DNA of 64,000 nt from Camellia lanceoleosa (lineage: Eukaryota; Streptophyta; Magnoliopsida; Ericales; Theaceae): positions 162,995,040-163,059,039 of the forward strand of contig CM045758.1 of assembly GCA_025200525.1 (NCBI GenBank). Direction: 5' to 3'. Within the stretch, counting starts at the first letter, position 1. Each line of letters starts with the position of its first letter. Of this stretch, positions 23,449 through 36,289 are shown one piece after another. The notes under the pieces are model-generated. The model was not told where the DNA came from, did no database searches, and saw nothing but the letters and a program-made list of their open reading frames with translations. The position numbers were made by a program, and so were the translations under genes.

Positions 23449-25005
23449 ATAAGGATAAAGTGAAAATAAATGGAAGAGAGGTGAACTCTTTGAAAATCTT
23501 TAAAAAATATCTTATTTATAGATTTGGAGTTGAAGGAAGTAGGAGGAGAGAGAAGAAAACTAGTTAGGGAAATAGTTGAGCATGAAACCGTTAAGAGAGA
23601 ACTGAGCTGCCTTCACTAAATCAGGCCCATCTCATCGTACCCTTAGACTATAGTTGTTAAGCCACCACTATTGGAAAGTAGACTTCCGGGACTTCAATTT
23701 AGACTCAAGAATAACCTAAAACTAAGTCCAGATGAAAAAGATATGCTCGTTTGAAGTCGGGCCTAGAAGTAGATTTTTGTGGCCAGCAACCCACTATTTG
23801 TGGACAACCGTCCACTATTAGTGGCCGGCCGGCCATTACTTGTGGCTTGCTGGCCACTTGTGTAAAACCCAGATATTTGTTGCCAATTGTCCCCTAAAAG
23901 CTCCAGTTGTTCCTATACAGATATTTTTGACTTGAGAGGCTGTTTTTCTATATATACCAGGCCAACCCTCTTGGTTTTAGGTTACAAAAAATTCCAAAAG
24001 GGCCAAAACTTGAAATTCTCTCTCTATCTCTATCTTGCAATGCACACATCTTACCTAAACACTTCTTAAACCAATATTGGAGCTCTCCTGGCTGAGATTA
24101 TTGGGTCTAAATTTCAGCCCTTGAGAGTGTAAGCTTTGTGGTTTGTGAACAAAAGTGTTGCCTTGTATCAAGAGGTATAATTTTGAGCATCTTTGCACTA
24201 CTTCTTTTCTATCTTTTCTTGCTAATTTTGAACTATTTTTCAACTATTTTTATTGGTTGAACCTTGTGGTTTAAGGCTACATATTAAAGGTAGAGGGGTT
24301 AATCACCCTTCTTTAAACCTTGTTCTCTAAGCCTTTACACTTGTGTTTCCCAACTCTTCCTCAACTTTTTTCTAACTTTTTACCACTGAATTTTAGAGTT
24401 TTTTAGAGGCTAAAAATCATGTTTTGTAGTCCCAAAAATGGAGGGGTTAGCCTCCCCTCCTTGTGCTTGCTTATTAGCTTAACTTGCTCCATGTTGTAGC
24501 TTACTTTTTTAGCTCTTTTGACTTCAATTTCAGCATTGTTTTAGCCTATTTTAGGACTGTTTTTTATGTGTTTGTTCCAATCATGATTTGTACTGTAGGC
24601 TTGTAGTGTAATGGTCCTCATAGGTTTGGTGGTTTAAACCTTAGCCACCAACCTATTTGAGTTGATAGTGTTTATTTCTTACTTTCCATACTTGTTTTCA
24701 TATCTAATCACCTCTCCAACCTACCTCATTTCTTGGCTTTTTCCTTGTTTTGAAAGTTGTTTCAAACTAATTGCTTGTTCAAGCTTGAGATTGAGCTTGT
24801 TGTGTTTAATGGTTTAATCCATTTAGGGGTTCATTACTAACGGCATGACACTTCTTTCATGCCTAAAACAACTCTTGGTTTGGTACTTCTTTCCATTAGA
24901 GGACTTAATCTTCACTTTTGGACTCAATTGACTAAGGAATGGTTGGTAATTAAAATGAAATAATTAAAATTGGAACTAAAATGGTGCAAGATAATAAGCA
25001 ATTTG

Positions 25006-25066
25006 GTGTTCAATCGTACGCTAATTGAATACATGGAAGCTTGAGGCATTTCATACTTGCTAGTGA
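25006..25066. repeat. Double hairpin of copy D, left part
   Basis: Hairpin I pairs GTGTTCAA (25006) with TTGAATAC (25025-25032). The left arm of hairpin II is AAGCTTGA..ATTTCAT (25037-25054). Its right arm, ATGAAAT..TCAAG, lies at 29206-29220, because the CACTA transposon inserted in the loop. Confidence 0.65.
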
Positions 25067-28000
25067 CACTACAAGAAAATCAAGTTTTAGTAGCGTTTTT
25101 TATTGCAACGGCTTGAAAAATGCTGCTATAAATTGGCTATTGTAACGGTTATTGACCACAACTAAAAATAAAATTTTTAGTAACATTTTTTTCTTAAAAC
25201 GCTGCCATAAATTTTTTTATAGTAGCGGTTTATTAAGTTTGTACAAAAAGCCAAGAAAAATAAAAAGGCCCGCCAAAACAAATCTGATTTCGCGCGGAAT
25301 AACATATTAGAATTTGTGGGTGAATAACATATCAGAATTTCAGTTCAAACAAAAAAACCGTTCAACTCACAATTTGTGCCCTAGTTTATCAACACTTCTT
25401 TTGCGAAATATCAGAGCATTCGTTCATCCTCACCCGCAGCGTATTGACGACGTCAAGCTACAGCATCACTGTGATTTCAAGGTCAGTTTGCTATCTCTGT
25501 TTGTCTTTCTCTATCCCTCTCTTTTTTCTGGTCTCTCGGTTTCTCTCCCTCCCCTTCTCTCTTTCTTCTACTGTCTTGGTTTTTCTTTTTCCCTTACTAT
25601 CTTCGGACAAGTTTGGGTCAATGTAATTCATTGTTAAGATGAGACTTGCCATTCCATTCATTGCTTCTAATATCTCCAAAACTTCTCTACTTTGAAGGAT
25701 TTCATGAACATCTTGAATGATTTTGATTTGAGAAAATAATTTAGGAAATAGATTGATTAACACGTTCTATATTTTGATTATGATACACACACACACACAC
25801 ATATATATATTTGATCATATATAATATTCATATTTTAACCAATATAATTAGTGAAGTGAATGGATTGTTGTTGATGCTACACAATAAAATCTCATGCTTG
25901 TGGAATCATTATGTATGCTAGGTGTTTGACAAAATGCCACACTGGAATAATAGTGCCTATCTTTTTGTTTATTGGTTTGTTCTGTTTCTCTCTCTCTTTT
26001 TTTTCTTTTTGGTTGAGAAAATTGTTGTCTATGAATTTAATGCAGTTTGTAATGTTTTGTTGGCTTAATAATGTAATTATAGAAAATTGTTGCCTCTTTT
26101 TATTGTCATTGCTTCTTGTTTATGAAAGTGTTCATGCATTACACCATGAGATAAATAAGCAAAGATGCAAGTTTTCTAGAATTTATTGTGTCCTTGTGTT
26201 TGTGTTATGTCATGTTTGTGTCCCATTCTCTGTGTATGCTACGTAGATATGTGTGTCTATCAGGGATTATGATTGAAGATGGTGACACAAACACACACAT
26301 CATATGCAAACCACCTTAATAATAGCCGTTGAGCATTCACGGTTTTAGTGTTGTTGTGGGATCTAATAGTAACAGTGACGTAATGTACCACTGATTATCA
26401 TATTTTGTATTAAAATTGGCTTGTTAAAGCTTTTAAAAATAATGGTCACCAAAAGTTTCTTTGCTACTTTCCAATCTTTTTCTTTGTTACATAAGAATTC
26501 TTCATACATTACAGGGGCCGAGGATAATTACTTTTCTTTATTTCATTTTCTTCTGCTAATTTTATTTTGTACAAGTTGTAGTTCAAGGTAGAGAAGCTAA
26601 AGTGCCTTCTTGACTGATGTTGAATTGGCACTAACGTTGTATTTAATTTCTTCCAAGTTATTTTTGTGATGGACTCTGAACCTTTTCCAGATTGTTTTAG
26701 GTTGAATGTAGTCTAAACTTTCAATTGGTTGTGGATTGGTCACCTTGACCCATATAACTATCATTAATTGGTTACTGTCTTTTTAGTACTTCATGTATCA
26801 TTGTTAAGTCTTCTTTGCCATTTTGTTATATCATAGATACAAGAGAAGGAACAATAACAAAGGCTTTTTACCCTAAACTGTTTATTTTGTCTATGATAGA
26901 GGCAAAATCCGGAGGAAGAAGCTAGAAGGACTTGGCATAAGGGTAATTCATTTTCCCCTGCTCAGTATTGTATTTTCTGTGCAAGTACAATTTTGTATGT
27001 TCTTTATTATGAGGAGCTTCAGATTGATGAGAAATCGCTTTTGATGATGTTTTCTCTAGGTGCCAACTATTGAAAACATAATAAAAATTATTATTATTTA
27101 ATAATTTAGTCATGTTTTTGGCTGTTGATGGATGCTACAAGCTTGTGTATCACACAGATACCCATTTTTAGATAAATGATGGAACAAAAGGTTTTATATG
27201 AGTAGCTTATCAAATATTTTTAATGTAGTTTTATAGAACCGAAAATGCTTGCTCGATTTTCCTACTTGCTGTTGCAATCTCTATTATTAGCCACATTTGA
27301 GCATGGGGAGTGGCTTGTCATCAGACTTTTGTTTTAATTGCAGCTTTTAGGAATTTGAACCTGAACAAAGTTTTTGATTTTGACAATTCAGGGAATTTAG
27401 TTGACTTATATTCAGGTAATGATTGCTTTTTATGTTTTCTTAATGAAATCTTAAGAAAAGTGAAATAAAGAATGAGGACAAGTTTGATATTTTACCATTG
27501 TACTGCCACAACTAATCTCCCTCTAGTGAAGCTAATGAGAATCTGCTACAGTTTCTAATCATGTATTTTTATTGACTATTTATCATTGTTTGAGCTTGTT
27601 TGTTTTGTATTGTGCAACAGTTTCTACATAGTCAGTAAATTTTTTTGTTCTATGCTTCCATTGAACTTCATGTACATCAACATCTCCATTGAGTTTTGGG
27701 TTTAACTTCCTTTTTTTTTTCATCTACCTGAAGGTGGGTAAGGTTCTTATAGAGGTTGGCAGGAGAAATTCTTGGGCGGAACTTGTTGGCAGCAAGCTTA
27801 TTTTCATGCTAACCAACATGTTTTATCAAGTTCCTAACATAACTGTTTGGTTCTTCTTTTTAGGTTTTCAGCTTTAAAAACTCAAATAGTCTCTATTTGT
27901 TTTTAAAGTTGGATTTTAGATGCTTTTTTAATGTTGTTTTTTTGTTTTTGTTTTTTATTATTTAATTGGAAACAAATGGAGCCTATTGTTGTTCGGTTGT

Positions 28001-29203
28001 TACTGAAAAACCCTCTTAGCTGATTCAATTGTTAATTCTCTGATTGCTCAGCCCTGTTTGATCTCTTGCTATTGTTGTTGTGTCTTTTTTTTAGAAAGTA
28101 ATTTGTAGACATTATATTGATCAAATTGCTAATAGTTTAATTGGAGTTGCTTTTTATTTTTGACCATTGAATTTATTTATTTATTTATTATTTATAGTAT
28201 GCCAGTTTTGATATGTAAACCACATACTTACCAAAAAAATAAGACTTGTCAAGAACTATTTGTAGTCTAAATTTTCTTTATAGATTTTGAAATTGAAAAT
28301 GATACTTATGCTCATTCAATCATTTTTATTGCAGGAAAGAAGACAATATGAAGCATCAAACAATGGACGTCATTTCTCGATTTGAACATTTTTTATGGAG
28401 GTCTTTATAAAATGGCGTCATGAGTAATACTTTTGAGTACTATTGTAATGTGACAAGTTTATATATACCTTTTAGATTATGGCGTGGCCTATTAGTTTGC
28501 TAGAAATATTGGATCTATTTTGTATTACAAGCTTATGTAATGAACCTTTTAATTAAGGTGTTTTGGATATTTTGGAATTATGAAAATACAGACTTTTTTA
28601 CCTTTTACAATTATTGAATATTGAGCTATTGGAATAAAAAAGTGTTTTTATAGATATATAATGTGAGTAGGGATAAGTGAGAGACAATCATTAATGGTTA
28701 GCAAATCATTAAAAATTTCAAGTTATATATTATTGGTAATTGAATAGTAAACGTAGCCTACAACCACGGTTAATAACTGTTGCTACAAATAAAATTCAAA
28801 AAGAATTCTATGGCTATAGCGACAGTGTAAAACTGATGGAATAGAGTCAAAATATAGCACTTTCACAAAAAATGTCAAAAAGTGAAGGATATAGCGGCGA
28901 TAAACATGCCGCTTATAAAGTTAGCAGTAATGGGTGAATTTAAGATATAGCGACATTTATAATCGTCACTATATATCGATCGTCGCAATAAAAATAACTA
29001 TACATTGGAAAACGTCACTATAAGGATACAGCTATATGTGCGGTTTTACCTTATTTTATTTTTCAGCTACGTAAAGCCGGACGGGGCTATTGCGGGGTTT
29101 GGTCCCGCGCTATTTCAACCGCAGTAAAGGTTTTCTAGTTTTAACGCTTTTTTTTTTTTTTTTACGCTTTTTTTGGCCGCTAAAAGTGAAATTTTTTGTA
29201 GTG
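25067..29203 (+). mobile_element. CACTA DNA transposon, non-autonomous, 4137 bp
   Basis: The termini are CACTACAAGAAAA (25067) and, reversed, CACTACAAAAAATTT (29203), flanked by TGA on both sides (25064-25066 and 29204-29206). This 3 bp TSD is the CACTA hallmark. Subterminal motifs of TAGCGG/AACGG type cluster within the first ~180 bp and last ~450 bp. I see no transposase (TNPD/TNPA) reading frame, so it must rely on another element. The centre has gene-like, splice-site-bounded islands (see findings) and an (AC)n(AT)n microsatellite near 25783. The strand is arbitrary. Confidence 0.85.
25783..25812. repeat. (AC)n(AT)n microsatellite
   Basis: Runs of ACACAC followed by ATATAT, inside the CACTA element. 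Confidence 0.85.
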
Positions 29204-31003
29204 TGATGAAATGGTTCAAGTTTCTAAGGTCAACCACTTTCCTTGATCAACCCGTGATATGGAGGAGGTTTGAGAGTTTTTTATTGTGCATTTATTGAAA
29301 TTGTATACCTTGGTTCATAGGCCATCATGCAATGAAATTGCATCGATTGGTGGCTTGTGAATTGAGTTTGCCATTCCTTTGAGCTGTTTGACAATAAGAA
29401 GGGGTAAGGAGTACAGACATACCTTGAGAATACCCTGTTCTTGCTCTGTATGCTTTTTGTTGCAGTAGGAGGAACCAGACTTTAGTGGTCGGCAGGTCAC
29501 TAATTTTGGACAGCAGGCTACCATTTGTGGCTGGTCAGCCACTACTTCTGGCCTGCCAGCCACTTTTGCCAAATTGAGCAGCAACTTTTTGGAACAAAAC
29601 AGAGCAAAGGCTGAGGTGAAAATATGTTCTAACTGTGCAACATAAGGATGCTGGCAGTAGAACAGTAGGCTTTTTTGGGTGGAAATCTGCGCATGCATGA
29701 GCATTCCTTGCTTCTAGGGGCTAATTACTTAGCTTAGCTACTATTTCTTTCGGATTGTATTCATGTTGTAATTAGTTAGATTAGTTAATTCTAATTTGTA
29801 ATTAATTAATTAGTTAGTTCCATAGAATAGTTAATTAATATTGGTTTTGTAATAACTAGTTAGCATAGTTAGTTTATTTAGTTTATAATAGTTAGTTAAT
29901 TCGTTTTGTAATAGCTAGTTAATTAGCTTAGCTAGTTAGTACATTCGGACCCTCCTACACGAGGGCAAGCAATTGTGATAATGTGTATATCTTCCAACCC
30001 CACGTCTTTCTTCCTTTTATTTACCAACTTACGATGGTTAGTTTAGGCATCATGTTTTATTTAGCATTTCTCATTCCTTGCATCCATTGTTTTGCATGCA
30101 TCGAGGCTCGGCTCATCATTCTAACTTGCGTTGTTAGTCAATGCTTCTTTGCATATGTGCTTACACTGCATGCTATCAAACTAATTCACATGCCATGTTA
30201 AGTAGCCGAGCCTATTTAGATTGCATATCGCATGTGTAACATTAGTTATTTTGCATCCATAGGATCATGCATTTTTCTAACTAGTTTCTCTTTTGGCTCA
30301 CCTCGAAGTACTAGGTGAGCATTTTTACACTTTAGCATATTGCATAAGTGTGGTTATTGTTGCCATGCCTAGTATGTTCACCATGAGGCTAAGTGCTTAA
30401 GTGATAAATTGTTTGAATGCCTGTGGATGAAGACTAGTTACTTGAATTGAGATAGTTTGATTCATGTACATTTGAGCCCACTTTTTCAAGTGACACATTC
30501 ACAAACTCTTTTCAAAAAACAAACATGAGATCAAGTGTTCCAATTCTTAAAAATTAGTCTATACTTGTGTGCGCATCACATAGTAACATTAGCCTAACAA
30601 GATCAGAACAAGAGCATATAATGTAAATTAGATTTACATCATGATTAGTAGAAGCCGATCTTCGATCGGGCGAGTGGAGTGCTCAATTCATGACATTTCC
30701 CTCTCCTACATAAGTTCTCAAACCGAGACAATCTTGGTGATAACGGATACGTGGCCTTTGGCACGAGTTATGGGTTTTCTAAATTTTCCAAAAATATTTA
30801 GGTGGCTACTCTGTATTTGGCAAAGCAGTCCATTTTTGGCAATTTGATTCAAAATAGATTTTTCAAAAGATTTGCCAAATTTTGACTCTTTTGTGTTTAT
30901 CTATTTCACATTGAACTTGTGAGATTAGATTCTAAACAGCGGGAATCCAAACTATAGGGCTAGTCGTATCTGAAAGGAGTACGAAAAGTCGAGCTAAAGC
31001 CAC

Positions 31004-31065
31004 TGATGTTGTTTTTTTTCTATAGCAACAGAGGACAAACAGAGCACAAACCAAAGTATTCTTAG
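31004..31065 (-). mobile_element. C LTR, segment 3 (reverse, truncated)
   Basis: AGCAACAGAGGACAAACAGA (about 31024-31043) is the reverse complement of the conserved CTCTGTTTGTCCTCTGTTGC string found in copy B at 17280-17298. The match fades after about 31065, so the rest of C has been lost. Confidence 0.6.
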
Positions 31066-31084
31066 GGGATGCTAGATTGAAGTA

Positions 31085-31410
31085 TTACGTTTAGGAAAAG
31101 TATACTCAAGAGTTTTTGTATGCTACAAACGTTTAGGAAAAGTACACTAAAGAGGTTTTTTGAAATGTAATATTATTATGTTTAGAAAAAGTACAATATG
31201 GAGTTTTTTAGTGTGTTACATTAAAGTATTACGTTTAGGAAAATTATACTAAGAAATTTTTTTAGAATGTTACGTTGTTATGTTTGAGAAAAGTATATTA
31301 AGGTGTTTTTTAGTGTATCACATTGGAGTGTTACATTTTTGGAGTGTTATATTAAAGTGTTACATTTGAAAAAAGTATACTAAGGAGTTTTCTGAAATAT
31401 TATGTTTAGT
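31085..31410. repeat. Divergent tandem repeat, ~45-55 bp unit
   Basis: Six or seven units start (A/T)(C/T)GTTTAGGAAAAGTATACT and continue GAGTTTTTTAGTGTGTTACA, for example near 31088, 31130, 31178, 31231, 31280 and 31366. Units differ by many substitutions, so the array is old. No coding potential. Confidence 0.65.
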
Positions 31411-31958
31411 AATTTGAATATTATAAGAACACTCATATTTATCTCTCAACACATAATACACACGCATTTATACTTAACCCTTTATAAAATTTGTACTAAA
31501 ATGAGATTTTTAGATCCATAAAAAAAATAATAAATCAAAAATAAAATAATTTACAAGACCACTATTTAGCAAAAGTCATACATGCATAACAGATGCCCTA
31601 GCTTGACAAAGACACGTCACCTTTATTTTTTTCTCGTTGCTCAATGGATTTATTCCCAGACGTGCAACACAAGTTTGACTAGATCATGTGTGGATTTATT
31701 CCCAGACGTGTAACACAAGACCATTAGGGGTGATTTGGAATGTTTGAAATAAGTGTATTTTTTAATTTTTTATAAAAAAAAAGTGTAGAAAAGTAAAATA
31801 ATAGGTAAAAAAATAGAGAGAATATGTTAATAGAGATTGATATATATTGATTGATATAACCCAAATAAATATATGTATACAAAAAATACACTTTTTTATG
31901 TTAAACAAGCACTAGATATGATTAGAAAGTGTAGCTTATTTTTTTATGTTTATGCCCT
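31411..31958. other. AT-rich spacer, possible small MITE at about 31728-31915
   Basis: No gene is seen. A short duplication, GGATTTATTCCCAGACGTG, occurs at about 31647 and 31692. AGTGTATTTTTT near 31753 and its reverse complement AAAAAATACACTT near 31882 form a 12 bp inverted repeat with loosely matching outer ends, which suggests a small MITE. I found no clear TSD. Confidence 0.4.
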
Positions 31959-32728
31959 TGTTGGCTACATATTTTGTAAAAGCCAATTACAATTCGACAC
32001 GTGGCAGAATGAGGGTATTATTGGAAGATGATGTTAATCTTAAATCTCAATCATACACGTGGCAATAAATATTGGTTCTCAAGTGGTCTGAGTAGCACTA
32101 GATCAGGAATGAGATACAAGGTGACGTGGCTTCAACGGTTACCTATATTCAAATTCAAAAAACAGGAGGGAAGTCCAACTGCAAGTGATGGCATAGTGGA
32201 ACTATTTCTAAGGTAACATGATCAGCGATCATGGAGGAGCAGTTCGACGGTTCGAAGTACAGTTCGAAGGTCATCTCTAACAAGTATAAATAGCAAGGAA
32301 GTTCCTAAAAAGACCCCAGACTCAGATCATATAAACCAGCTTTTACTTCATATTTTCCTTTCCAGCTTTACCTTTCAGACTTTTAAATACTTGTTCTTTA
32401 AATACCTGCATTGTACTTCAATTCATAGGAGTAGTTTCAAGTAGATTCAAGTAGACTGTTGCTGTAAACCTCCTCGAGGCTGAGTTTGGACTATTATAAG
32501 TATTTATGTTAATGAAATACTTCAATTGTTCTTCATATTAATTGTTATTTCTCTTAATTTCTCCTAAAGTCAAGCCACCAGTAAAAGTCCTCTTCATTGA
32601 GGCTGAAAGAACTAAAACATAGTCGCCTGATAGTTGATTGGCTATTATAATTTCTGTAAGGACTGATTGATCCTTGCTGGCACGCTCGCATTTACAAATA
32701 TACCCTTCGAAAAGCCAAAAAGCCAACA
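31959..32728 (+). repeat. 5' LTR of the Tat-type element (770 bp)
   Basis: It begins TGTTGGCTACAT and ends AAGCCAACA, near-identical to 46559-47325. It contains CACGTGGCA motifs (near 32000 and 32056) and a TATAAATA box near 32284. The largest difference from the 3' LTR is around 32245-32270, where this copy has three TTCGA strings and the 3' copy has one. Confidence 0.9.
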
Positions 32729-32736
32729 TATATTTT

Positions 32737-32754
32737 TGGCACGCCCAGTGGGAC
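32737..32754 (+). other. Primer-binding site
   Basis: TGGCACGCCCAGTGGGAC lies 8 bp after the 5' LTR end. A TGGCACGCCC(A/G)GTGGGAC string at this place is usual in plant Ty3-gypsy elements of this group. Confidence 0.75.
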
Positions 32755-32756
32755 TA

Positions 32757-34414
32757 ATTAAAATAGCTAGACGAAGACGACAAGGAGAAAATGAACGCTT
32801 GGAAGAAGGCGTAGAAGGAGAGGTAGAAATACCTAATCTAGAGGAGAATGTGGTAACACACCCTGTGGAAACTCCTATGTTATCAGAACCTTTGGTCTAA
32901 TGCATCAAGATTTCGACAAGAACCATATGTTCATAATATTGGACGAAACCAAGGAATTGGACCATCCACCATTCCATCTTCTCAGCCAACAAGTCCATGG
33001 GATGGCTTGGTAAATGCTATGGGACAACAGCTAATGAACACAATGGAAAGGTGGGCAACATCCTTTTTGGATCGAATGAACAACCACCAACCAACAAATA
33101 CAAGACATACAGAGGAAATTTTAAATGTTCATCAACAAAGATTGGCTAGAGAAAAACAGCCTATGCAAGTTAATGGACAAATTAATGGTCAGACTAGTAC
33201 TCAAAACTATGAAAGACCATCGCCTCAGTCTTGGTATGAACCCATTTCGAGGCCTGTAGTAGGCCAAAATACCACAATATTCAACAAAGGAAGCCACACC
33301 GCTTGGTAGATCCGCCAAGTACAAGAAACTGGCATAAGAATGGTGGCAAATCCCATGTTCGAAGCCATACCTGGCACCAGGGGTTATAATAATCCCTTAT
33401 TTGAATTTATACCCGGGGGGTTGGAAGGTTTGCCTACAAATGGAAGGGACACAATACCTATTCCAACATCTTTCGCAGGTCCATTAGCAGGACAGGCTCA
33501 AAGGGGTTATCCATTCCCCCAACAACAACCTGCACCACAGGGGCAACCAGTCCCAAATGTACCATTGTATGGACCAAGAGGACCACAGCACAAGTTTGTC
33601 CACCAAACCCCGTGGTTTGCTCCTCCAAAGAGTGGTTCAGCAAGCCCAAAATATGGTCCCTAGGGACCAAATTGTTGATATTGTTAGGGAGATATGTGGA
33701 CCAATGGCTCGGGGGGTCCAGACTCCTGTATACAGAAAACCATACCCAGAGTGGGTTGATAGGGTACATGAATACCCAAGAGGGTTTAGAATACCAGATT
33801 TCACCCTATTCTATGGAACTGGAAATCAATCAACAGTAGAGCATATTGCTAGATTCGCTGCTCAGTGTGGTGAATTCGCTAATCATGACTACATAAAATT
33901 GAGATTATTTCCAAACTCTCTAACTGGGGGAGCGTTTGTATGGTATATCAACCTTACACCTGGCTCCATTCAAACTTGGCAACAGATGGAAGAGGCATTT
34001 CATGCCCAATTTTTCCAATCGGAGCCAGAGGTATCCATGGCAGATTTGGCAAGATTGAGTCAAAGGCCTGAAGAAAAGGCTACTCAATTCATTGCAAGAT
34101 TTAAAAGGGCTCGAAATAAATGTAGAGTCATCCTTCCAGAGCCAGAATTTGTACGATTGGCTCAAAACGGTTTAGAGTTCAGGCTTCGAAAGAAGTTTGA
34201 TTCAACTGAATTCAGGGATTTGGTCGAATTAACCTATAAGGTGTCTCGATATGAAGCATTACTAGAGAAAGAACAAGATCGAAACAATGCTTCATATAAG
34301 ACATATTACAGAGATCCCAATTATGAGATTGATGCGGCAGAGATTGTGGGCAAAGAACCTGTAATCTGTGAAGCATTAATTCATAAGGATACGACTATCG
34401 ACTGCCAGCTTTAA
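32757..34414 (+). pseudogene. gag: gag, N-terminal and capsid region (broken)
   Basis: Gag packages the element's RNA into virus-like particles. An arginine-rich start (IARRRRQGENE near 32760) changes frame near 32900. It then runs 32899-33663 in one frame with an internal TAG at 33307, through a proline/glutamine-rich linker. It shifts frame near 33640 into the capsid domain, 33640-34414. The capsid shows GAFVWYINLTPGSIQTW (from about 33931), FHAQFF and QFIARFKRARNKC, characteristic of plant Retrotrans_gag. The stop, frameshifts and lack of a single ORF make it defective. The true start codon cannot be fixed. Confidence 0.8.
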
Positions 34415-36289
34415 AAAGAAAGACTTTCACAGAAAGTATTCTTTCGATTTAACAAAAGCAGATGACATTTTCGATCATTTGCTTGCAGCCAATTTCCTTA
34501 AGTTACCAAAAGGAGTAAAACTGCCTTCTCTTGATGAACTTAAAGGAAAAGTATATCAGAATGGCATAATTCTTGGTCTCACTCAACTAAAAACAGATTG
34601 TTTTTCGAGACAGATCCAAGAGCAAATCCGAAAGGAAGTCCAAGTTCCCAACCAAAACAGAGAAAGCTATGGAATTGACAAGAACCCGCTTCAGAAGTTA
34701 GAGAAAGCGCGGCTAATGTGGTTGTTCCAAACTTTCAGAATCTATCTCTGCAGGAATTGGAAGAGGTCAATGTGCAAATGCATATTGCCAACCAGACAGC
34801 TGCCAAGAAAGAGACCAGAAATCTACCAGTTGTTGGACAGAGTCTCTCACATCAGAAGGAACATTCTGATGAAGAAATATTGGACGACGATTCTTTGGAA
34901 GCAGCTGTAATGCAAAGAATGTGTCCAAGGTGTAGACTAAGCTACAAATGGTTGAAGGGGCTTCCAATTGATGGGAAGCAATACTATAAGGATGTTCAGA
35001 GACGTCCTAGATCGACCAACGCTTACAACAAAAGGCCGTACCCGGCTAGTGATAGGCAGCGACCAGTGGTGGTTGAGCCTGCAGTTGACAGAACAAATGT
35101 CAAGGGTAAAAGGCCCTTGTATGAGTCTAGGCCACTAAACTATTATAGAATGGAGAGCAGACATTCTGAAAGAAGATTAGAGAGGAGTTCAGGTTATGGG
35201 ACTAAAGCCAAAGATTGGCCCCCCAGATCAACCTCACACAGAACAGAAAATGGCCATCTCAAACAAAGGCCAGAATCAAGCTCGAAACATGAGACCAAAG
35301 CCAAGCACTTACCTCCACGGCCAGTTTCGAAGATGACTTCGAAGGTGGAAAATGGTGGTTCAACATCTGAATCAGTAAGCTCTTGGGTACCTGGAGTTCC
35401 AGATTGGTTTGTAATGCAAAACAAACCTAGGGAATTGCCTGACAGGAGAGATGTTGGAATCACAGGCAGAATGGTCAAGCCTCCTTTGGTGGCCCCAAAC
35501 AACTGGGTATTGCTGAAGCACCCAAAGACAAAGGAGCCAAATATGGTTCCAGTTATTTCCAGATCACAAAGGAGGAAAATTCAGCGCAGGTACACCCAGT
35601 ACCAGCAAGATCTGAAAGAGAGTGAAGAGAGTTCTTCACATGTCAAGACAGAAGAAAAGAAAGCTTCGAAGTCAGACCATGTTCCAAAACCGACGCTACA
35701 AAGTAAAGTGGTTTGTAGCAGAGAACAATTGGCCCAAGTTCATTCTGAACTAAAGGCCAGAGAGAAGTCCGCTTAAGGTGATTGGAGAAGGCTCTGATGG
35801 AAAGTGATAGTGAAATAGAAGAAGAGATTGGCATGAGCCAAAAGAAGGAAATGGCAGAAGAAGAAATGTTCGAAGCCTTCATGGCTCAACAAACATTTCT
35901 GACTGAAAGCTTAGTTGAGAAGGATCCTTCAAGGATCACCATCAATGAAATACCGTAACGCAAAGATGGAGGACGCCAAGACACCGAACAAGGTAGCCAA
36001 GAGGGAAGAAGGTACAACCACCATCCAGCTTTGGCTCATTCCCACCAGATTACCAACATGGTACATATACTACCTCATGAATTTCAGTCGAGGATCAGGA
36101 GGACCAAGACATGGATCCAATTCCTGTTTCTAGTGAGGAATCACAAGTGAGCATGGTACTGGATGCTCCTGAAATGGTTATTCCTATGGAAGTTGAGTGC
36201 GAAAGCGAGGAGGAGGTGAGCATCAACCTCTCATATCCTTTTGAATACCCCTCGAATTCCATGACCCAACATGTTAAGCCTTTGTACAT
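34415..36289 (+). pseudogene. gag C-terminal / pre-protease region (broken)
   Basis: After a frameshift near 34414 the sequence resembles the region after capsid in Tat elements: KADDIFDHLLAANFLKLPKG (about 34457-34516), followed in another frame by WHNSWSHSTKN (34561-34593), a remnant of a Cys/His RNA-binding motif. The 34718-35776 frame gives about 350 residues, basic and low in complexity (many RPLYESRP- and RPESSSKHE-like stretches), with a CPRCRLSYKWL motif near 34922. It likely linked capsid to protease. No catalytic domain is evident. Confidence 0.6.

Larger units (their letters stand above)
19610..30998 (+). mobile_element. D LTR of the long-LTR family, split by two nested insertions
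   Basis: It starts TATAGACACC at 19610 and ends GTCGAGCTAAA at 30998, flanked by GCCAC on both sides. Its own sequence is 19610-19846, 23454-25066 and 29207-30998, about 3.6 kb after removing the Tekay-like solo LTR and the CACTA element with their TSDs. It keeps cluster 1 (23779-23863), a TATATATA box near 23950, the hairpins (25006-25066 plus 29204-29220), cluster 2 (29484-29566), hairpin III (CCCTC/GAGGG near 29948) and a GGTGGCTACTCTG tail near 30800. Confidence 0.75.
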
